Of a DNA stretch of 54,226 bases, positions 50,135 through 54,226 are shown in pieces (position 1 is the stretch's first letter; every line of letters begins with the position of its first letter). The translations under genes were made by a program, and so were the position numbers. The stretch lies in contig JACDZI010000012.1 of assembly GCA_013426785.1 (NCBI GenBank), forward strand, positions 1-54,226, read 5' to 3'. The notes below the pieces were generated by a model, which was not told the DNA's origin, searched no databases, and worked only from the letters and a program-made list of their open reading frames with translations. Source of the DNA: Rhodocyclaceae bacterium. Its GTDB lineage: Bacteria; Pseudomonadota; Gammaproteobacteria; Burkholderiales; Rhodocyclaceae.

Positions 50135-52330
50135 ATGGATTACATCGCGCATGTCCGGAAGGATGGAGAAGACTGGCGAGTTCATCCGCTGGATGAACAT
50201 CTGGCCGGAGTATCTGCGCTTGCAGCCTGTTTCGCACATACTCTTGGCGAAGATTGCGCACGACTGGCCGGTCTGTGGCATGACCTGGGCAAGTACGCAC
50301 CCGCTTTTCAATCGATGATTCAGCGTGAGTCCGGCTACGACCCGGAAGCGCACATCGAAAGTGGCCCGCGCAACCATTCCACCGCCGGCGCCCTGTATGC
50401 CGTCAAGAAACTCGGCCCGCCAGGCCGGGTTCTTGCCTATTTGATTGCCGGACATCACGCCGGTCTACCTGATTGGTTCGGAGACCAGAATGCTGGCGCG
50501 TCGCTGTCCGTGCGTTTGACACAGAACGAGCACCTTGATGTCTTGCCGATGGCCGATATTCCTGGCGATATCCTCGCGCCGCCGCCTCCCGCGACGCTGA
50601 AAATACCGGGTAGCCGCGAAGGCGCGCACCTGTGGCTGCGGATGCTGTTTTCCTGCCTGGTGGATGCTGATTTTCTGAATACGGAAGCGTTCATGGCGTC
50701 GGAGAAGACAGAGATTCGCCGGCAGGATGCGCCAGTTACGAAATTGCTGGAATTCCTTGATACGCACATGGCGAAATTCGACGGAGCGCCGGCAACGCCG
50801 GTAAACCGCATCCGATCTGACGTACTGCGCCAATGCCGCGATAAATCGACGTTGCCGCCGGGACTGTTCAGCCTTACCGTACCGACCGGCGGTGGCAAGA
50901 CCTTGGCAAGCATGACCTTCGCGCTTAACCATGCCAAGGCGCACGACAAGCGGCGGGTGATCTATGCGATTCCCTACACCAGCATCATCGAGCAGACCGC
51001 AAAAATCTATCGCGCCATTTTCGGCGAGGCCGTGATCGAACATCACAGCAGCCTCGACCCTGATCGCGAGACCGCCAAGAGCCGGCTGGCAACCGAGAAC
51101 TGGGACGCGCCGGTGATCGTCACCACCAACGTGCAATTGTTCGAGTCTCTGTTCGCCGCAAAGACTTCGCGCTGCCGCAAACTGCACAACCTCATCGACA
51201 GCGTGATCGTGCTTGACGAGGCGCAGACATTGCCACCTGAATTGCTCCAGCCCTGCCTCGACGTACTGAATCTGCTGGCGAAGCACTATGGAGTATCCAT
51301 CGTGCTGTGTACGGCGACCCAACCCGCCTTGACCAATGTCGCCAGTTTTGGTCGCGAATTGCGCGGACTGGAAAGCGTGCGCGAGATCATTGACGAACCG
51401 CAAGTCTTGTTCGATGCGCTCAAGCGTGTGACGGTCGAGATGCCCACCGATTTTCATGCGCACGAAGATTGGGATGCCATCGCCGCAAAAGTCGGCGCTG
51501 GCGGGACGGCGACACTGACCGTCGTCAATACCCGTAACGACTGCCGCGAACTCTGGCAGCGGCTGAATCAGATGGCCGGGGGCGCCATTCATCTTTCCGC
51601 TTCGATGTGTGGCGCGCAACGGGCGCAGTGCATTGTCGAGATTCGTCGCCGGCTCAAGACCAATGAACCGGTGCGGGTGGTCTCCACGCAATTGATAGAG
51701 GCCGGAGTCGACGTGGATTTTCCTGTCGTCTATCGGGCGCTTGCCGGCATCGATTCCATCGCCCAAGCTGCCGGACGCTGCAACCGCGAAGGCCGGCGCG
51801 AATCGGGGCGTGTCGTGGTCTTTGTGCCGCCCAAAGCCGCGCCTCCGGGCCAGTTGCGACGTGCCGCGCAAACTACGATCGGTCTGCTGGCGGGTACCTC
51901 ACTCGATCCACTGGCCCCGACCACCTTCGAGCGCTACTTCCGCCACTTCTATCTCTCCGAAGCGAACTGGGACAAGCACGACATATATGGTCTGCTGGTG
52001 CAAGACGCCAAAGGCATGGAGTTCCAGTTCCGTACCGCCGCCGAAAAATTCCGCTACATCGATGACGCTGATAGCCAGCCAATTTTGGTCTGGTGGAACG
52101 ATAGCCGCAGCCTTATCAGCAAGTTGAAGAATGATGGACCGGAACGCTGGTTGATGCGAAAGCTCCAGCGATACGCGGTCAACCTGCCACGCCGTATGGT
52201 CGAGAAGCTGGTGCTTACCGATGAGGTGCGCGAAGTGTGGCCGGGAATATTCGCCCAAAACGTCGATACGCTATACCATATGCATCTTGGCATTGTCATC
52301 GGCGCTAACAACGAAGCGCTGGTGTATTGA
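50135..52330 (+). CDS. cas3: CRISPR-associated nuclease/helicase Cas3, type I-C
   Basis: A 731-residue protein. N-terminal HD nuclease: the first His in PLDEHLAGV, HD in GLWHDLGKYAPAF, then NHSTAGA and AGHHAGLPDW. The superfamily 2 helicase follows: Walker A VPTGGGKTLASM near residue 250, VLDEAQ near residue 358, CTATQPA, and motif VI QAAGRCNREGRR. It unwinds and degrades target DNA recruited by Cascade. Gene order cas3-cas5c-cas8c identifies type I-C. An exact dispersed element encodes KVGAGGTA at residues 452-459, at the start of the second RecA-like domain before TLTVVNTRNDC. Confidence 0.95.
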   Translation: MDYIAHVRKDGEDWRVHPLDEHLAGVSALAACFAHTLGEDCARLAGLWHDLGKYAPAFQSMIQRESGYDPEAHIESGPRNHSTAGALYAVKKLGPPGRVLAYLIAGHHAGLPDWFGDQNAGASLSVRLTQNEHLDVLPMADIPGDILAPPPPATLKIPGSREGAHLWLRMLFSCLVDADFLNTEAFMASEKTEIRRQDAPVTKLLEFLDTHMAKFDGAPATPVNRIRSDVLRQCRDKSTLPPGLFSLTVPTGGGKTLASMTFALNHAKAHDKRRVIYAIPYTSIIEQTAKIYRAIFGEAVIEHHSSLDPDRETAKSRLATENWDAPVIVTTNVQLFESLFAAKTSRCRKLHNLIDSVIVLDEAQTLPPELLQPCLDVLNLLAKHYGVSIVLCTATQPALTNVASFGRELRGLESVREIIDEPQVLFDALKRVTVEMPTDFHAHEDWDAIAAKVGAGGTATLTVVNTRNDCRELWQRLNQMAGGAIHLSASMCGAQRAQCIVEIRRRLKTNEPVRVVSTQLIEAGVDVDFPVVYRALAGIDSIAQAAGRCNREGRRESGRVVVFVPPKAAPPGQLRRAAQTTIGLLAGTSLDPLAPTTFERYFRHFYLSEANWDKHDIYGLLVQDAKGMEFQFRTAAEKFRYIDDADSQPILVWWNDSRSLISKLKNDGPERWLMRKLQRYAVNLPRRMVEKLVLTDEVREVWPGIFAQNVDTLYHMHLGIVIGANNEALVY
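51487..51510 (+). repeat. Dispersed 24-bp element, exact copy inside cas3
   Basis: AAAA plus the exact core, read as KVGAGGTA, the same peptide as in metH. It is placed at the loop between the two helicase domains. Confidence 0.92.
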
Positions 52331-52336
52331 AGGAGA
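52330..52336 (+). promoter_or_regulatory. Ribosome binding site deciding the TTG start of cas5c
   Basis: AAGGAGA overlapping the cas3 stop, six bases before TTG at 52342. No ATG gives a plausible start. Confidence 0.7.
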
Positions 52337-52341
52337 CTCCC

Positions 52342-53013
52342 TTGCGAACCAACTATTGCCTGGAAGTGCGCGGCGATTTCGCCTGTTTCACCCGCCCCGA
52401 AATGAAGGTCGAGCGTGTTTCCTACGATGTCATTACGCCTTCGGCGGCGCGCGCCGTGTTCGAGGCGATCCTGTGGAAGCCGGCGATCACCTGGCGGGTC
52501 AGCATGATCGAGGTGCTGAATCCCATCCGCTGGATCAACCTGCGGCGCAACGAGGTAGGCAGCATTGCCTCGCCCGGCAAGGAGGGCATCGTGATCGAGG
52601 ACGAGCGCCAGCAACGTGCCGGACTGTTCCTGCGCGATGTCGCCTATCGACTGCATGCCAGCTTCGAGCTGGATCGCAACCCGGCAAAGCACCGTGGCCA
52701 GTTCCCGCACCTGTCCAAGTTCGGCGGCGAGGGCGCCAACACAGCGGAGAAGTTCCACGAAATGTTCCTGCGGCGCGCTACCAAGGGCCAGTGCATCAAC
52801 CAACCCTATCTCGGTTGCCGCGAATTTGCCTGTGATTTTCGCTTGATAGCTGATCCAACCGCTGGCCCCAAACCCATAGCGGAAAGCCGCGACTTGGGCT
52901 GGATGCTCCACGACATGGATTTCACCAACTTGAAAGACCCGCAGCCGAAGTTTTTCCAGGCTGTCATGGAAGATGGTGTGATCGACCTGATCAAGGTGGA
53001 GGTACGGGGATGA
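52342..53013 (+). CDS. cas5c: CRISPR-associated protein Cas5c (Cas5d), pre-crRNA endonuclease
   Basis: A 223-residue protein. The N-terminus CLEVRGDFACFTRPEMKVERVSYDV, followed by TPSAARAVFEAILWKP, is the Cas5d hallmark; later YLGCREFACDF is also typical. In type I-C this protein replaces Cas6: it cuts the CRISPR transcript and stays in the Cascade complex. It uses a rare TTG start at 52342, supported by AAGGAGA; an in-frame TTG at 52327 would lack a binding site. The stop overlaps the cas8c start (ATGA at 53010-53013). Confidence 0.93.
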   Translation: MRTNYCLEVRGDFACFTRPEMKVERVSYDVITPSAARAVFEAILWKPAITWRVSMIEVLNPIRWINLRRNEVGSIASPGKEGIVIEDERQQRAGLFLRDVAYRLHASFELDRNPAKHRGQFPHLSKFGGEGANTAEKFHEMFLRRATKGQCINQPYLGCREFACDFRLIADPTAGPKPIAESRDLGWMLHDMDFTNLKDPQPKFFQAVMEDGVIDLIKVEVRG

Positions 53014-54182
53014 TTCTCCAAACGCTAAACGACTACTATGAAAGAAAACCGGACTTGCCCCGTGAGGGCTTTGAACTGAAGGATATTCCCTTCATCATCG
53101 AGATCGAACCAGATGGTCGGCCGGTGCAGATTGTGGATACTCGCGAGCTTGTTGGAAAAAAGAAACAAGCGCGTGGATTTCTGGTGCCGCAAGGTGTCAA
53201 GAAGTCCGTCAATGTTGCTGCCAATTTGCTTTGGGGCAATGCCGAGTATGTACTGGGCATTGCGGACGCCAAGAAACTCGCCGAGCGGCAGACCAAGGGC
53301 AAGGAAGCGGAATATCGAACCCGCCTGACTGAAATGCGTGCCGCGTTTGTCGAAGAGATTCGGTGCCTGCCGCCGACAGTGCAGGTGGATGAAGGCATTC
53401 AGGCTGTGCTTGCATTTGTGTCGTTACCCAGTGAAGAGATTTTCGCTGGACTCGGCGAGGTAGGCAACGAAATCGCCGCGAGCAATCCCAATCTGACGTT
53501 TCGTCTGCGCGGCGATGTCGATCTGGTCTGCCAGCGTCCGACGGTCAGCAAGCTCATCATGCAAAGCAATAGGTCGCCGTCTGCCCGGCGCTGTCTTGTC
53601 AGCGGTGAGCTAGACGATATAGAGCGGCTTCATCCGCTATTTTCCGGAGTAAAGGGAGCCAACCCCACAGGAGCCACGCTGATCTCGTTCCAGAAGGATT
53701 CCGGATATGACTCCTACGGGAAGACACAAGCAAACAATGCGCCCGTCGGTAAGTGCGCCACCTTCGCTTACTCGACGGCACTAAAGCATTTGCTGCGCCG
53801 CGACAGTCCGCAAAAGATGCCCGTCGGCGATTCCACAACGGTGTTCTGGGCCGACCGCCAGACGCCACTGGAAAACGACTTCGCCGCCATGTTTGATGAG
53901 CCGCGGAAGGAAGACGCCGACCCTGCTCGCGGCACCCGAGCGGTCGCGGCTTTGCTTGACGCCGCGCGCCAGGGCGTCGGCCCGGTGCTCGACGACAAGA
54001 CCCGCTTCTTTGTCCTTGGCCTTACTGCAAATTCCGCCCGCCTCGCCATTCGCTTCTGGCTGACGGGAACGGTGGCTGACATGGCTATTCGGATCGTTAA
54101 GCACTTCAACGATCTGGAGATTGACCACCATCCCGATGCCAAGCCCTATCTGTCGATCAAGACCTTGTTAAGGAAATGCTGA
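53010..54182 (+). CDS. cas8c: CRISPR-associated large subunit Cas8c (Csd1), apparently truncated
   Basis: A 390-residue protein beginning MILQTLNDYYERKPDLPREGFE with the Csd1 landmarks GFLVPQGVKKSVNVAANLLWGNAEYVLGI, SFQKDSGYDSYGKTQANNAPVG, DSTTVFWAD and FFVLGLTANSARLAIRFW. Family members are usually about 570-620 residues; here the frame ends just after HHPDAKPYLSIKTLL. The remaining 44 bases read in other frames (for example MLNKPSRFSMAVSNWDE) do not look like the expected Csd1 continuation, so the cause may be an inserted element or rearrangement, not a simple frameshift. Cas8c recognises the PAM and holds the R-loop, so truncation probably disables interference. Confidence 0.85.
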   Translation: MILQTLNDYYERKPDLPREGFELKDIPFIIEIEPDGRPVQIVDTRELVGKKKQARGFLVPQGVKKSVNVAANLLWGNAEYVLGIADAKKLAERQTKGKEAEYRTRLTEMRAAFVEEIRCLPPTVQVDEGIQAVLAFVSLPSEEIFAGLGEVGNEIAASNPNLTFRLRGDVDLVCQRPTVSKLIMQSNRSPSARRCLVSGELDDIERLHPLFSGVKGANPTGATLISFQKDSGYDSYGKTQANNAPVGKCATFAYSTALKHLLRRDSPQKMPVGDSTTVFWADRQTPLENDFAAMFDEPRKEDADPARGTRAVAALLDAARQGVGPVLDDKTRFFVLGLTANSARLAIRFWLTGTVADMAIRIVKHFNDLEIDHHPDAKPYLSIKTLLRKC

Positions 54183-54226
54183 ACAAGCCGTCGAGATTTT
54201 CGATGGCGGTGTCGAATTGGGACGAA

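Overview
The window reads as a piece of chromosome from a GC-rich betaproteobacterium, most likely in or near the Rhodocyclales. This rests on gene content and order recalled from that group: a torF-type porin followed by glnK-amtB, the ATP-grasp type of glutamate-cysteine ligase, the yqgE-yqgF-pyrR-pyrB-pyrC' operon, DUF1840, cobalamin-dependent metH, ubiK and comM. No 16S or other phylogenetic marker is present, so the genus is not fixed. Genes are densely packed with many 1-4 nt start/stop overlaps, and no gap exceeds 300 bases.

Layout. 1-2.4 kb: end of a membrane glycosyltransferase-like gene, an exported glutaredoxin and a DNA photolyase. 2.5-4.9 kb: an AT-richer restriction-modification pair (HNH nuclease and a cytosine-5 methyltransferase with its own N-terminal DNA-binding domain). 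5.1-12.0 kb: a DUF3616 protein, then yqgE-yqgF-pyrR-pyrB-pyrC'-DUF1840. A second AT-richer restriction-modification cassette (BglII-like nuclease, MT-A70 methyltransferase, third gene) sits exactly between pyrB and pyrC', with every stop/start overlap kept. 12-17.2 kb: two conserved hypothetical proteins, metH and a rhodanese. 17.3-31.5 kb: a nitrogen-scavenging operon under what looks like NtrC/sigma-54 control. It encodes an ABC importer, a creatininase-like hydrolase, a type III glutamine synthetase-like ligase, a NikR-fold regulator lacking two nickel ligands, two DUF1989 carboxyguanidine deiminase subunits, a guanidine/urea carboxylase and allophanate hydrolase, with an MFS transporter after them. 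Together these fit import of a guanidino or ureido compound, its carboxylation, deimination to allophanate, hydrolysis to ammonia, and assimilation. 31.5-36.8 kb: comM, ubiK, then torF-glnK-amtB behind a perfect NtrC palindrome and a sigma-54 promoter. 36.8-50 kb: housekeeping and accessory genes (purU remnant, thrH, ABC-F protein, gshA, apbE, chemoreceptor remnant, an asparagine-synthase-like amidotransferase, an orphan periplasmic binding protein, a giant FAD/Fe-S oxidoreductase). 50.1-54.2 kb: the start of a type I-C CRISPR-Cas operon (cas3, cas5c, cas8c), with cas8c stopping early. No CRISPR array is in the window.

The most striking feature belongs to no single gene. A short dispersed element, an A-tract followed by the 20-mer GTCGGCGCTGGCGGGACGGC, occurs about 18 times (7 exact cores, 4 with one mismatch, 4 with two, 3 with three), in both orientations. 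It lies in gaps between genes and inside at least eleven different protein genes, where it is read in several frames and falls in linkers or loops. All six reading frames of the element are open. It is missing from both restriction-modification islands, fills the ubiK-comM gap (comM is a natural-transformation gene), and has an exact copy inside cas3. I infer a genome-wide sequence signal comparable in behaviour to DNA uptake sequences, or a tiny proliferating repeat. I cannot name a published family for it.
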